Shown here piece after piece: positions 9,331 through 20,354 of a DNA stretch of 64,000 nt (the first letter of the stretch is position 1; the number at the start of each line of letters is the position of its first letter). Under the pieces are notes generated by a model, which did not search any database, was not told the DNA's origin, and was given only the letters and a program-made list of their open reading frames with translations. Origin of the DNA: Lepraria neglecta (lineage: Eukaryota; Ascomycota; Lecanoromycetes; Lecanorales; Stereocaulaceae); assembly GCA_033220425.1 (NCBI GenBank), contig CM065650.1:1054001-1118000 (forward strand). The letters run 5' to 3'. The position numbers were made by a program, and so were the translations under genes.

Positions 9331-12300
9331 TCAACCAAGCTTCCATTGGATGTTTGGTAAATCTTCAAAGCCATTCCAGGAAGGACTGCTGGGGTAAGCC
9401 TCAGTGACGTCATCTGCGATGTCGATGCCCATCGAATCGTTCTCAGCTTTTCCAGCTTCAAACCTATTCCAAGAAGGACTACTGAACCAATCCTCAGTGA
9501 CGTAGTCCGCAAGGCCGATGTCCATAAAATCTTCCTCAGCTTTTCCGGCTTCGTAAGAAGAATCAAAAAAGTATTCCGCTTCGCAATAGGGAGTGCTGAC
9601 GGTATCGTTCCAAGAGTCGAGGCAATATCTTGGGGAGACCGATGTCTGACCCTCGACCGTTCCTGCTTGTTGAGAGTGGGCGCGATTAGAAGCGAGGCAT
9701 ACACGATCTGGACGAGATGGTAGTACTGGCACTGGTGGGATCGCGTCTGATAGTAGATTTTCGGCAGCATCAGAGAAGGCCCTCTTTGAGTCAATCTCAA
9801 CACCCGAATTGCGGAACACTGCCATTCCCGGAAAGGGAGGAGCTGCACACTGCTTCTTCGTTGGTCGGGCCCACTTTGGTGAAGAGTATCCTTGAAGATT
9901 CAAAGGCCTCGTTAACGAGGCTGCTAAGCCGAAAGGCTGACCATCCGCTTCGCTCTGTACTTTATACTCCCGGGTGAGGTTCGCATTTGTAACGTACGCT
10001 TGCCGTGGAACGCAACCATATGTAACTCAAACTCTTGCACATTGTGTATGTCATGCTTGCATTTTGGATGTGGACACGGGTGAGGCCAGACAAGTTCCTG
10101 CAAATGTTGGCCTACGTGGGTCCAAAGACTCTTGGATGACAGGAACTGGCGCCACCGTGTTTCTGCTGGTAGGCAGCTCGCTCCAACACAGAAGGGACAG
10201 TGTCCGGGAGAAATGAGGGTGTACCGGTATGTGTAGATCTCACATCGTTGATCGGGGCTCGAGAGATGCATCCCACAGTGTTGACTCCAGTTGTCAACTA
10301 CCCACAAGAGGCACTTGTAGCAGAACACAGCTTCCAATGAAGTTGTCCGTATTTCTCGCTGCCGACAGGAATGGATGTGCTCGCTCCGTGAGTGTAGGGC
10401 CAACCTTGTTTGCTGTGAGCACATTTGACGCCTTCATATTCGAAAAATGAGGTGTTACTCACCCATTCATCGTCTTCCTGCAATCCGGTACAGGACAACG
10501 CCCTCCCAGACGAACCTCATTCGGGCGGTAGATAACCCGCTGATCCTTCGAAACACATATTGCGGTCAGATCCTGTACAGCTTCTTTTCTGGCTGGATCA
10601 AAACATGATGCTGAGGTGTACAACATGTCCGCCAAGCGACTTCGCTCCGGCATGAAGGGCCTAAGAACATCGAAATCGTGCTCAACATTACTAAGCGCCT
10701 CATACTGCGGTCTTGATGGCTGTCCTGGTGTTTCACGAGCTCCTACCGACACTGTCCGTATGTAATCATCTTCCAGCCACTGCTCCTGATACCTCAGGAG
10801 TGCTTTCTGTTTGAGGTTCTGCATCTCTGTATAGATCCTTTTGCGTTCGCTTCCATCCAAGGTTTTAGTCGCCAGCCTCGCATCAAGTGCTCTCATTTCC
10901 AAGCTGTTTTCGAAAGCAAATAAAGCGTCAGCTGACATTTTTTGTGGCAGAGCAACGTTTTGATGGCGTCCAGCGCTCCGAAGAAGATTGATATGGCTTT
11001 TACTGGGCGCTTTGTCCAGGAACAGATTTTGGCCGTCGGCTCCAGGTATTCTCGAGATATAGCTTTTGCCGTACGAATCAGACTTCCCGTACGTATCGGA
11101 CGCGCTCCAGCCCAGCAACTGATTCCGTACCCCCGGAGTTAGCTTATCTAAGTCAAGCATGTCAGTGGGATTCACATCAGTAGAGCCTTGGTATACTCAC
11201 CGTCTGCTACATTTGCCATCCCGCGACGGATCGTATGAATAGTAATCGTCCCTTTTCTATAGCCAGCTTTTTGTATGATATCACTCAGTTGGCGGAACAT
11301 CGAAGCACATGTCCAAGCTTTCTCAGTGACCCCGTGAGCCTGTGCTTTGCGGAAGACAGGCAGCTCAAGCACTTCATTCTGCCACTGAAATGTAAAGATT
11401 GATTCTCCATCGCGCGGACGAACTTTCCAGAGATCCTCCACTGATGTAATACCCAGAAATGCGTTATCTGCATTGGCGAGAACGAGGAAGAAAACGACTC
11501 GATCTTCAAAGAGGTTCTCCATGTCCGTCATTGTGATACGAGTGCTAGAAGGAAGCTGATGTCAGTGCGACCAGACACCACGATTCCCTATCTCATTACT
11601 GCTTACGTATTCTCGGCTGGGTCGGGGTTGTTCTTTGTCCAGCGCTTCGTGAGCTCGAGGATAAAGCCTGCGGCTCCATCTCTGTCATCGTCGAAATAAA
11701 CATGCAGCCGCACATCCTAGACTGGTAAGTTCCACTTATCCGTCTCCCTTTCATGCTGAGCCTCACCTGATATGTAAGGCACCTCCCAGAACCCTCACGG
11801 CCGCTGCCTTCTATGAATGTACCAGCACACGACCCACTATATGCGTGTATCAAAAGGAAAGTGTCAACTGGATTCGCTGACGTTCGTGGAAAAAGGTGCA
11901 AATGTTGCTGGACCAGAGAGTCCGTATCAGGTTTTGAAGGTCTTTTTTCAAGAGAATATGCTTCTCCTTTTTCTTTGTTGACAGCCCCATTTTCTTAGGA
12001 AGCTTGTCGCGTACGTACTATGATTGAGCTTGAATCAGAACGTGGACCGAAAATAGCAACAGGGTCCAATGTGACTTACCGCCCTAGTCGTCCGCTTTGT
12101 CTCTGGCTGAATCTTGGTCTTGGTCGTTCGCTGGAAAGCTCTGCAGAATCGATCGAATTTGGTTATCACAGTAGTGACTGTTGGGACTGGTCTGTCTGGC
12201 TTAGGCCTACTGAGGTATTCGGTAAATTTCTTAAGAACAGGAAGCGAAGGAGCTTGGCGCCCTCGAAGCAGACACTCTCTATCAGATCCGTTTCTTGTAC

Positions 12301-12465
12301 GCACAAAACTAAAGAGTCAGCGCAGCGAGTGATAGTTGAAGAGGGCTATAAACAAACCTTCTCCAATGCCACATTTAATTTCTGAAGCATCATCTCTTCA
12401 AGGGAGTCTTCGCCAGAGTTGTCGTCGTAACCATCGATGTTAAATGTATTCGTCGTTGTGTCCAT
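9331..12465 (-). pseudogene. DUF3435 tyrosine-recombinase-like gene with C2H2-type fingers, broken
   Basis: Seven exon pieces can be joined: 12465-12358 (first exon, tentative), 12308-12080, 12017-11767, 11716-11607, 11544-11201, 11147-10463, then 10405-9998 and 9920-9331. The introns are 49-77 nt with good donors. Exon order matches fungal DUF3435 proteins: N-terminal DNA-binding part, recombinase fold, then a Cys/His-rich region (CPVPDC, CPFC, CPHPKC with following His). The HxxR box is present (HTIRRG), and a candidate Tyr nucleophile lies in a TYGKSYIS-like repeat. The box I Arg expected after AYSGS is Cys. A one-base loss in the A-run at 11852-11855 breaks the frame, and the first-exon junction is also out of frame by one base. 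DUF3435 includes the captains of Starship elements; this one would face toward lower coordinates. Confidence 0.8.
9367..9552 (-). repeat. In-frame 93-bp tandem duplication
   Basis: Two adjacent copies of a 31-residue unit, each starting EAGKAE and ending SSPSWN-x-F, lie in the last exon of the DUF3435 relic. The matching nucleotide anchors are exactly 93 bp apart (9445 and 9538). The copies have diverged at about ten residues but stay in frame. Confidence 0.85.
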
Positions 12466-13501
12466 GGCTTCGCAAGTAGCTCCATTTTTACGGTCATCCC
12501 CAGTAAGCCTCATGATGAATAAAACAAACGCAGCAAAGTATCAATAGTTAAATTAATAGCTGATATTGAAAGAAAGCAGAGGATCAAAGTTGAGTACTAG
12601 TCAAGAGCAACAGTAAACACTGTAGATATGGACCAAATGATTCAACTAGAACACTAGGTTGGTACAGGATAGAAAAAGCTCTAGGGGGAGAAAGGGGGAA
12701 GCTGGAAGGGGATCACTCGATTTATTTCTGTCTTCGGCGCTAAAGAGATCCATCCTGTTCACCCGGCTTCGCATACGGTTCACCATCAAAGGTGAAGCGG
12801 CAGGTGATAGTCTAAACATTTCGGGAGCACGACCGAAGAAATGTGAGAGCAATCCGTTGGACGTCTCCCGGCAAAATGTAGAGTTCCGGCCAGAATTTGA
12901 TGTCGAGGAGAATGCTTGACACTCACTACCAAGGGTGAAGACCGCACACGCTAGCCATAATGAGGTTTATGAATTTGGCTTGTTGGGCGCCCTCCGGACA
13001 AATGCTACTTTCCTGCCAAGGGGATGCTATTTGGTGATCAATGTGAATGTTTAACACCCGCTAAGGTTTGACGCACCCACTAACCTTAATAGGGTTTGCA
13101 GAGTTGTTTCGCTTCTTGAGCACTCGCGTCACTCTTGAACTTACAGGTTCAATGGCAATCAATCTCACCCTACTACTGCTCGAAAACTGGAAATATTCTC
13201 TCAGTTCGAGTTTACCGTAGTATAATTTCTCGGATATTGATGAACTTTTTGTATTCGGGATTCAGTTTCAGCGATATAACCCCTTCGCTACTCGTTTAAT
13301 ATGGTCCATCCGCAAGACCTGGCCATATCATCATGAGATACAGCTGCCCTTGGTCGAAGAATGCGGAGTTGTCTGAAAATTGTGCCCAGAATCGACGCTC
13401 TCATTCCAACCATCTCCATGCCGACCGGAGCTCGGTTCGTCAGTATATCGGTTCCTCCTTGTTAAATCCTCCTCTGTTCCCTCCAATAGTCAAGGGACCC
13501 A
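12466..13501. other. Intergenic
   Basis: Short ORFs on both strands lack recognisable domains. Nothing else was identified in this stretch. Confidence 0.5.
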
Positions 13502-14734
13502 TTAGTCGAAGAAGACACCGCCCACATCTCTCATAGCAGCTCTACCATACCAACTGTAAAAATCTTTAGGAGTTCCACCCCCTGTCACGAAGATTAGTGC
13601 TACCCAGCCATAGCTGTAGCAACTTGCACGTACGGGAGCGCCAGACCAGTGCTGGACTCGGAATCCGCTATTAGATGGACCCACGAGTGGTTGTGCCGTC
13701 CACGCGGTTCCATACGTAGCATGAAGATGGACTACGGCTTCCGGAAGGAACATTCTTGGCAAGTTGCAATGCGGTAAAAGGATTTTGGCGTGTTGATGAA
13801 CCGTGACCAACTCCTCGACCTCCCAAGGGGTTAACTTGCTGAGGAATTTGCACTGAGATTCTAAAAGCCAGGTCTTATCCTGACGATGGAACAACGCATA
13901 GTAGAGTTCGTATTTCATTATTGCACACTTGATACGATATATCTCCAAGTCGCTGATTGGCAGCTTTTTGGGCCAGGATCCACCGCGAGGTATTTTTTTC
14001 TTTGAATCTGTGCCCTAATCCAGCTACATGACGAAGGCCTGGTCGCCTTGGGAAGCTACTTTTGGCGTCCGCAGCCAGAAGCACCCGTTATATCCACGAT
14101 TTATCAGAGTAGCAGGGCTTGTCGAGTTTCTAGATAGCTAAAACTAACATGGGTCGAAGGAATTTTTCGACATCGTATGCGTCGCACAATTTGTGCAACA
14201 CTCTAACGGGTTTTCGATGGCTGCTGGTACGACTGGGTTGAGCGAATACAAATCGACATACTCATCTAGGAACAGGTTCATCGTTTCTTCGTCATTTGGT
14301 ACGCTTTGATGGCTTATGATGAGTGCCACAATAATCGGTTTGAACTCATCAGGAGCCCCTTGCAGGGCTATATGGAGCTAGCGTCTTCGCGTATAGGTCT
14401 CGAGCAGCGGAGAAATTGGAGACGAGGCCGAATAACTTTGGAATGTCTGACACATGCTCCATCAAGCTTTCCATTATCGAGAATAAATCGTTCTTAGTAA
14501 AGAGCCTGAGAGGGCGCTTTTCTTCTTCGAGAACGTGCGCCGTTAGGAAGGTTACTCGCAACGAACGGAATATGAAATGGAGACCATCCATGTTGCAGAG
14601 GTGTAGCATAATGACGTGTTGAAGTTCTGATATACTTGTGTTGAGGTGCGAGCAAGAAGCAGTAATGCTGTTTCTTGGTCCGGTGAGAAACGCTGGCTAT
14701 AGAGAGATGTTGATGGTAAAAAGAAAATTCCCAT
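13502..14734 (-). pseudogene. Fungal-specific hypothetical family, copy B (decayed)
   Basis: Pieces in several frames align with copy A at 15736-17480. The 14609-14349 frame contains MEHVSDIPKLFGLVSN, matching the copy A segment MEYVFDIAMLYGIVSN. The 13948-13502 frame contains YRIKC...YELYYALFH, a PWEVEELVTVHQHA segment and an end in DVGGVFFD, matching copy A RIKREYWRFGLYCALFH, VWEVEELITVYDY and VVGGMFFD. No single intron set restores one frame, so it is scored as a pseudogene. These motifs recall a widespread filamentous-fungal family of unknown role, sometimes annotated as F-box-like. It is the most distal copy of a three-copy tandem array on the minus strand. Confidence 0.75.
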
Positions 14735-14835
14735 TCAGAGGCCCGACGTTTTAGGTGACAACATTGGACAAAGATGGGCTCAATGGGAGATTAAAAGCCA
14801 ACTTTTCTACCGATATATTCGAATTACATAACCCT

Positions 14836-14880
14836 TTCACGTGCAGGCGAGACATTCTGGCGACTGATTTTGCATATGAA
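14836..14880 (-). promoter_or_regulatory. Conserved upstream element of copy B
   Basis: This 45-bp block is shared with 15658-15702 and 17574-17618. On the plus strand each has a TTY-ACRTGCA start, a CAG/GCAAGG part, then CGAC/CGGCG and an end in TTGCATATGAA or TTGCATGTGA. It lies about 100 bp upstream of the copy B start. Conservation beyond its surroundings suggests a promoter element, or simply the best-kept part of the duplication. Confidence 0.6.
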
Positions 14881-15110
14881 AAGCATTCAAAGAATTCACT
14901 CCAAAGTTAAATTCAGACGCAGTTCTCCAACTGCCGACGTAATGCCTGCACCTCCAACTCTAGCTCTTAGAACTCATTTTCCATTACCCACCCGCCCTAT
15001 CCTACCTACCAACTCCTCCCCAGACTTTCCTATCATTCCAACCCTCGCCGACCTTGAGTCCAGGATTAGCAACCTTCCACCTTGCCTCCCACCCCTCTCC
15101 GTAGCCGTAA

Positions 15111-15621
15111 CTAACTTCCCTCAGTATTTAAAGCATCCGCCGGCTCTGATTGGTCATCATTTTCGTCACTTTCCTCGTCCAATTCCGGTTCTTCGAGATA
15201 CGATTCTTCTGGATCAAGTTCTTCGACGTAGGATTTTTCGAACTCGAATGCGATTTCTCCATCACCAAGGAGTTTCGCGTCCTCGAGAATGGATGTCAAC
15301 TCTCCAGAAGGGACAGGTGACGTAGAAAAGACATCTCGTAGCCAGCCGAATACGCTCATCAACCGCCCCATGTCGCAGATTCGCAGCATTAAGTGATAAG
15401 CCTTCGGCTCAGTCTTAGTGATGGTAGGTGTAAGAGGCAATAATGTCGCAGGCGTTTACTAGTCGGAGTAGACTATTTTTTTTAGGGTAATATTGATCGC
15501 TACGGCTGTGGAAAGATTCCAGAACGCCAATTTGCTGTTTGAGAAGATCTGATATGCAGGAGGGCAAGAGAAGATGGGAGCCCAGCTTTTGTACACATTT
15601 GTCCAATAACTTCACATGCAT
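15111..15621 (-). pseudogene. Fungal-specific hypothetical family, copy C (N-terminal fragment)
   Basis: Two overlapping frames (15621-15415 and 15440-15111) carry an N-terminal part only. The MLRICDMGRLMSVFGWLRDVF segment corresponds to MLHLCNMDGLHFIFRSLRVTF in copy B (paired residue by residue, not a continuous quotation). After it comes an acidic Glu/Asp-rich tail and a stop at 15111, just before the upstream element of copy B. The conserved middle and C-terminal blocks of copy A are absent. It is therefore a truncated duplicate sitting between copies A and B, with its own copy of the upstream element 37 bp away. Confidence 0.6.
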
Positions 15622-15657
15622 AGCAAATTTCTCTCATCCGCGAGTTTACACGACCTT

Positions 15658-15702
15658 TTTACATGCAGTCGAGATCTTTCCGCCGGCGATTTTGCATATG
15701 AA
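15658..15702 (-). promoter_or_regulatory. Conserved upstream element of copy C
   Basis: Same element as 14836-14880 and 17574-17618, ending in TTTTGCATATGAA as does the copy B element. It lies between the stop of copy A (15736) and the start of copy C (15621). Confidence 0.6.
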
Positions 15703-15735
15703 TAGCGCATGATCATATTCCCCGCTCCATCTCTA

Positions 15736-17480
15736 CTACCATTCATATGATGCTAACAAATCATCCACAACATCCCTATTCGAGGGACCAGGCTCTGTCC
15801 TATCTCGATTACTAACCAAGTGCGTCATCCATTGGCCAACTTCCATCGCAGACCGAAATGGCTGTCGTGCGAATACAGTACGCCGCTTGAATATGCGTTT
15901 GGTGACCACGCTGATGGCTCGTCTCGCTTTACAGACAAATTCTGCAGTCTTCGAGTCATGAAAGTGGTACCAGCTGCAATAAGTCAGTCACTCGGTGCAC
16001 TCATGGCAGAAATGACCATAAAGTAGCTAGATTTGAACTTACTCATCCCAATCCCTTACGAATTCCTCTTCCTCTTCCTCGCCGTCCTCTGTGTCGCTCT
16101 GCTCGTCACTCCCGTAGTTTGAATCAAAGAACATGCCACCAACAACCCTCATAGCCTCCAGGCCCTTGGATTCATAAGATACAATAGAATGCTCGTTCCC
16201 ACCTAATTCATACCAACCATGGGTAGGGATATGTGCACCCGGGTTATCCGGCCACTCACGAGCAGGAAGTCTGCGTTCTCCGTATGGATGCTTGGCTGGT
16301 TTCCATTCTGGGTTCATATCGGAGAGGCACTTGAAATTATTCTTTTTGCATGTCTTGTCTAGGTGCTCCAATGCTTCTGCTAGACCGATGTCTAGCGTGT
16401 AGTCCCCTAAATCAAAACCTTCCACGTATTCGTTGGCTGCAGCTTTCGTCATCTCTCATTCGAATCCTAAGAGAAAGGGTAGGCCACGGGACAGTTGATA
16501 CTTGATTTGCCGTTTGAACAGGTTATGATCGGCGTCCAGTGCAGCATCCTGATCTATCTGCGGTTCATCCAGCAAATGTTGTTCGTTTGTCGTATGGTTG
16601 TCATTCGTTGTGGACTGGTGTTGATGAACCGAGGACTGGTCGTCCGTTGTAGGTCGTCCCTCTTGCGTAAGGTCTCGATCGAGATCCCCCACAGCACTAG
16701 TCGGATCATAGGACGATTCTAACCACGTCAATAGGTAGTCATACACAGTGATAAGCTCCTCCACTTCCCAGACGTTGAATTTGCCGATGTAACGGCACTG
16801 CTGGTCCAAGAGATACGACTGGCTTTGGGAGCTGGCAGAATTGGAAGCTTCATCAGTGCCAGGATGATGGAATAATGCGCAGTACAGCCCAAATCGCCAA
16901 TATTCACGCTTGATCCGGTATCCTTCATGCTCACGGAGTGTTAACACATCAGGCCAGGTGCCGTTTCTAGGTTATTCGGCATGCCATCGCTTACTAATGG
17001 AGATTTGATGGTTGAATTCAAGGTCCCAAGGATCCCAAGGATCGGAGGAAGCGGTATAGCGTAATTTCCAATGCCCCGAACCATCGTCAGGCAAGTAAAG
17101 ATTATCAACACGTGACTCCACGAACAGTAGAGTAAATGTTTCGACAGCAATGTAAGTTGTGTATAGCTTTTGCAACGCCTCATAGGAATTAGGAATCTGA
17201 TCCAGGGACATCAAGTCGGGACCGTATCCATTTATTTTATTTCTCCGAAGAAGTCCTGAATGGCCAATCTCAAATACCGCTTCGGAGTTGCCTCAAAGAG
17301 GGCTCGGACGGCGGTCGAATTTGAAACTATACCGTAAAGCATCGCAATATCGAAGACGTATTCCATCAGCAACTCCATCGACTGCTCCCGCAATATCAGA
17401 TGTTCCTCGGGAGTGTAGACTCTGGTTTTCTTGGGAAAAAACGCTGGAAAAATAGTGCTTTGCAGCCGAGGGAACATCAT
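15736..17480 (-). pseudogene. Fungal-specific hypothetical family, copy A (fullest, stop-ridden)
   Basis: This is the best-preserved copy. Reading from 17480: an N-terminal helical part (17480-about 17232), a frame change near 17225, then a frame from about 17240 to 16043 interrupted by TAA at 16972-16974 and TGA at 16456-16458. It then passes a 69-nt intron (15974-16042, GTAAGT...TTGCAG) to an open 78-codon last exon ending TAG at 15736. Both stops lie in otherwise conserved coding sequence and fit CAA to TAA and CGA to TGA changes. Blocks: YEALQKLYTTYIAVETF, RIKREYWRFGLYCALFH, VWEVEELITVYDYL, RGLPFL, VVGGMFFD and an acidic stretch. The function of the family is unknown. Splicing and open frame in the last exon show the gene was functional until recently. 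Confidence 0.8.
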
Positions 17481-17573
17481 GATTAAAAAATCTGTGTGGG
17501 AGTAAAATGAACAAATTCAAGTACAATGTGGAATTTAGCCTGTTTTTCATATAAAACCTGGCTCCGAGAATTC

Positions 17574-17618
17574 TTTACATGCAAGGCCAGCTTTTCTCTT
17601 AAGCGACATTGCATGTGA
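17574..17618 (-). promoter_or_regulatory. Conserved upstream element of copy A
   Basis: Third occurrence of the element described at 14836-14880, about 95 bp upstream of the copy A start. It is the most diverged of the three, ending TTGCATGTGA. Confidence 0.55.
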
Positions 17619-17993
17619 CAGGTCATGCTGAGATTAGCAGGGAATTTTCTCTAGCTTACCAACTCATGTGACTTTGGCAGTCCAGATGATGAAAGAATAG
17701 TTTTTTTGGTGCTCAGAGGCAGCAGATTGTAAGCATTCGTATCCTAATGGCCCGGAAGGGGTGCACAATGAGGTTGAATAATACGAGCTCTGTCGGATGT
17801 GCATTGACGATCTTACGTAAACTTGCTCAAAACACTCAGCGAAGCTGCCCCACACGAAAGAATGCAACTCTTGGAAGAGAAATCTTATCAGCCTGAAGAA
17901 TGTCTCTGCCACTAAGTGCTACTCTATAAGGTTAAGCTTGTATCGAATCTTTCGGCCTCTAATGAAGAGAGCACAGGGATGTCCTCACGATAT
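17619..17993. other. Intergenic
   Basis: One 82-codon minus-strand ORF (17912-17664) resembles nothing I know and is not supported. This stretch separates the decayed array from the intact TLC gene. Confidence 0.5.
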
Positions 17994-18903
17994 TCATGAC
18001 TCTTTCTTATCACCCTCGTCTTTTGGCTTGTTGAATCGCTTCCTCAGAGCCTGGACCATCTTTCCAAACCAGTAGAAGTTCAGACAGCTCAACGTCGTGT
18101 TACTCGCGACATACACAATGGCGAGCCATGGTGGCACTGGTAATCCACCCGGCGTCTTGAAAGCAGCCCAGATGTCCTGGTACATCTTTACGGACTGATA
18201 AGTGCCCCAAAGCAGACGGCTGCATCCAAACGTCGTAATCAATGCAATGCCATTGATGAGTTGTGCCCTCGAGCCAGTCATTTTCAACTTGTCCATGAAC
18301 CAATGTATGTTCAAAAAGGGAGTAGACAGCTCGTACAGGACAAAGTTAAGGCCGTAATAATTGCAGAAAGGTCGCTGATGCATGTTAGCCTGCCATCATA
18401 AGACATTGGGTTCGCGGTATACTTACGAAACCCAGTAAAGACACTACCAATGCACTAGCAGCATGAGCTAAAGCGCCGGTTCCATGTACATCCAGATTTG
18501 TAGCACTAATGACCAGGTCCCATAAAAAATATCCGGCACTGAAGCCTTGAACCATACCAGTCGCACCCGTATAGCCCCAAACTCGTTCTCTCGGCCCCAT
18601 TTTCCACCGCTTTTTGTCTAGCCATATCACTAACAATGCAGCCGTATTGATAAAGCATGATTGGAGGAGGGAAACAACATGTACATCCCAATTTCTTTTC
18701 GTTTTCTCCGAAAGAGTGGAGTACGTTTGCGGGAAGATTTTGGCAGAGACTCTTGGAGCAACAAAGTTGTCCAAGAAGGTGTACAGGCCAAAAGATGGGA
18801 GGATCTCGTGGGCGTGAAACGGGAGAGTACGCAAGGATAGCGCGCGAGTGATAGGTTGGGTGTTTTGGACAAGAAAGCTAGGGGCGGGTAAAGGATCACG
18901 CAT
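17994..18903 (-). CDS. TLC-domain membrane protein
   Basis: Model: exons 18903-18427 and 18374-17994, with a 52-nt phase-0 intron (GTAAGT...CATCAG), giving 285 aa. Several hydrophobic segments and the pattern around GYFLWDL, HGTGALAHAASALVVS and NIHWFMDK fit the TRAM-LAG1-CLN8 (TLC) fold, closer to the small TLCD/TMEM56 group than to ceramide synthases. A Lys/Glu-rich KPKDEGDKKES tail suggests a cytosolic C-terminus. Such proteins sit in the ER or plasma membrane and affect lipid composition; substrate and reaction cannot be read here. Both exons are fully open and the gene looks intact, in contrast to its neighbours on either side. Confidence 0.85.
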
Positions 18904-20354
18904 CGTGAAGCTCTGCCAGAAGAGCTCTTTACTTCAGCAGTGGTTGCCACTCTCCTTCCGCAATGGTGAATATGCGTTATGCCATGCAAAAGAGAGAGAT
19001 GAAAATGTAATCATGATCTCAATATCGAGCGCTAGTACAGCTAGACCCGGGTAATACCCGAACCTTATCTGATCTGGTGCTTGGCGATCTTAGCGATCTC
19101 TTACCACTACTCCTTTTCAACAACACATCTTCTCGCCGCTTCAATTGGATAGTACCAAATGATTCAATCGAATCTTATGATTCAGAGAGGAAGAAGCTGT
19201 GAATCTTTTTTTTGGCAAAGGTGATCTAGATCATGCAGACTCCACTTATTCCCATCAGGATATACAAGGTCTCTGCAGAGTACCCAGTGATGAATTCCCC
19301 GGCACATCAAATCACCCGAGGGTAGTCGGGGGCCATGGGTAGTGCTACGTGTTAATGTGTATGAATAATGGCCGAGGATTGTTGGCCCTCTAAGCTCTGA
19401 GGCTTGACGAGACAACAAAGTGGGTCTTCATTCAAACCTCAAACATGAGCAATCTGCACTCCAGGAGGTATAAGTATGGTTCAGATTCCGCATTTTCTTA
19501 TTTATTGTTACGCACAACATCGCTATATCTTTTATATACAGCCATTTTTTGCTGAATCAGGCTAGTTCGACTGGCCTGAAGAGCCGTTGCACTCATACAA
19601 TAGTCTACTGATACTTGACGCGTTATCTTACGTATGTGTCTAGGCCTTGTTCAGGTTGTGGTCGTCAGAATGACGCCAATATATGCAGGGCCTTATTAAA
19701 TGGCTCAGTCGAAATGTTTAGAGCTAACACTATGGATGGGCGACGGTAATCAAATCTCTTGCGTGTTGAGATAAGTTGTTCATTAGTAGCCTCGTTCTTT
19801 CAATCCCTTATCACAACATACTTCCCGCATCGGCTGTTCAGCACTTGCTGCGTATTTAAGGGTACAGTTTGCCAGCGCTAGCGTATTAATAGCAGCACCA
19901 CCTCTAGCTTCCGTGTCAATCAGAGCCAATTGCTTGGGTCATTTCCGGCACACACCATTTTTTCGACATTTGAATTCTATTACGAAGCCTTGACTATGAT
20001 ACTTTTGGCTCCTGCCCAATGGTTTCTGTTCCCACTATCTCGTATCTGAGCTCTGACTATGTTCTCTTGAGCTCCTAGTCCTCAGTCTTCGCCATACTTC
20101 AACACAGATAAGAATCGGCGCCCGGACACTCCATTTGCTACGTTCACCCAACCCAGGTGCTGTTCTCTTATCACCTTACGTTTCTATTGTACCGATCTTC
20201 GCTCAGCTGCCTGGTAATACCGACAGTGTTACTGTCGTAAATAAACCGAATGCCTCCCCTTACGGATGTTCTTAAACCCTGATAGACATATGAACAGTTA
20301 GATTCGGAGTAGTTTTCTCCCGATCCCCAGTCAACTTTCTACCAAACACAGAAC
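18904..20354. other. Intergenic
   Basis: About 1.45 kb with only short ORFs and no recognisable element. It holds the upstream regions of the TLC gene and of the diverged pseudogene at 20355. Confidence 0.5.

Noticed and set aside
10298-10498. Alternative 3' splice site (CACAG) in the DUF3435 relic giving a different frame
   Set aside because: That frame stops quickly and loses the Cys/His-rich region; the AAG acceptor at 10406-10407 keeps it.
12659-12919. 86-codon plus-strand ORF beside the DUF3435 relic
   Set aside because: Overlapped by an equally long antisense ORF; no recognised domain.
17664-17912. 82-codon minus-strand ORF between copy A and the TLC gene
   Set aside because: No similarity to the neighbouring hypothetical family and no other support.
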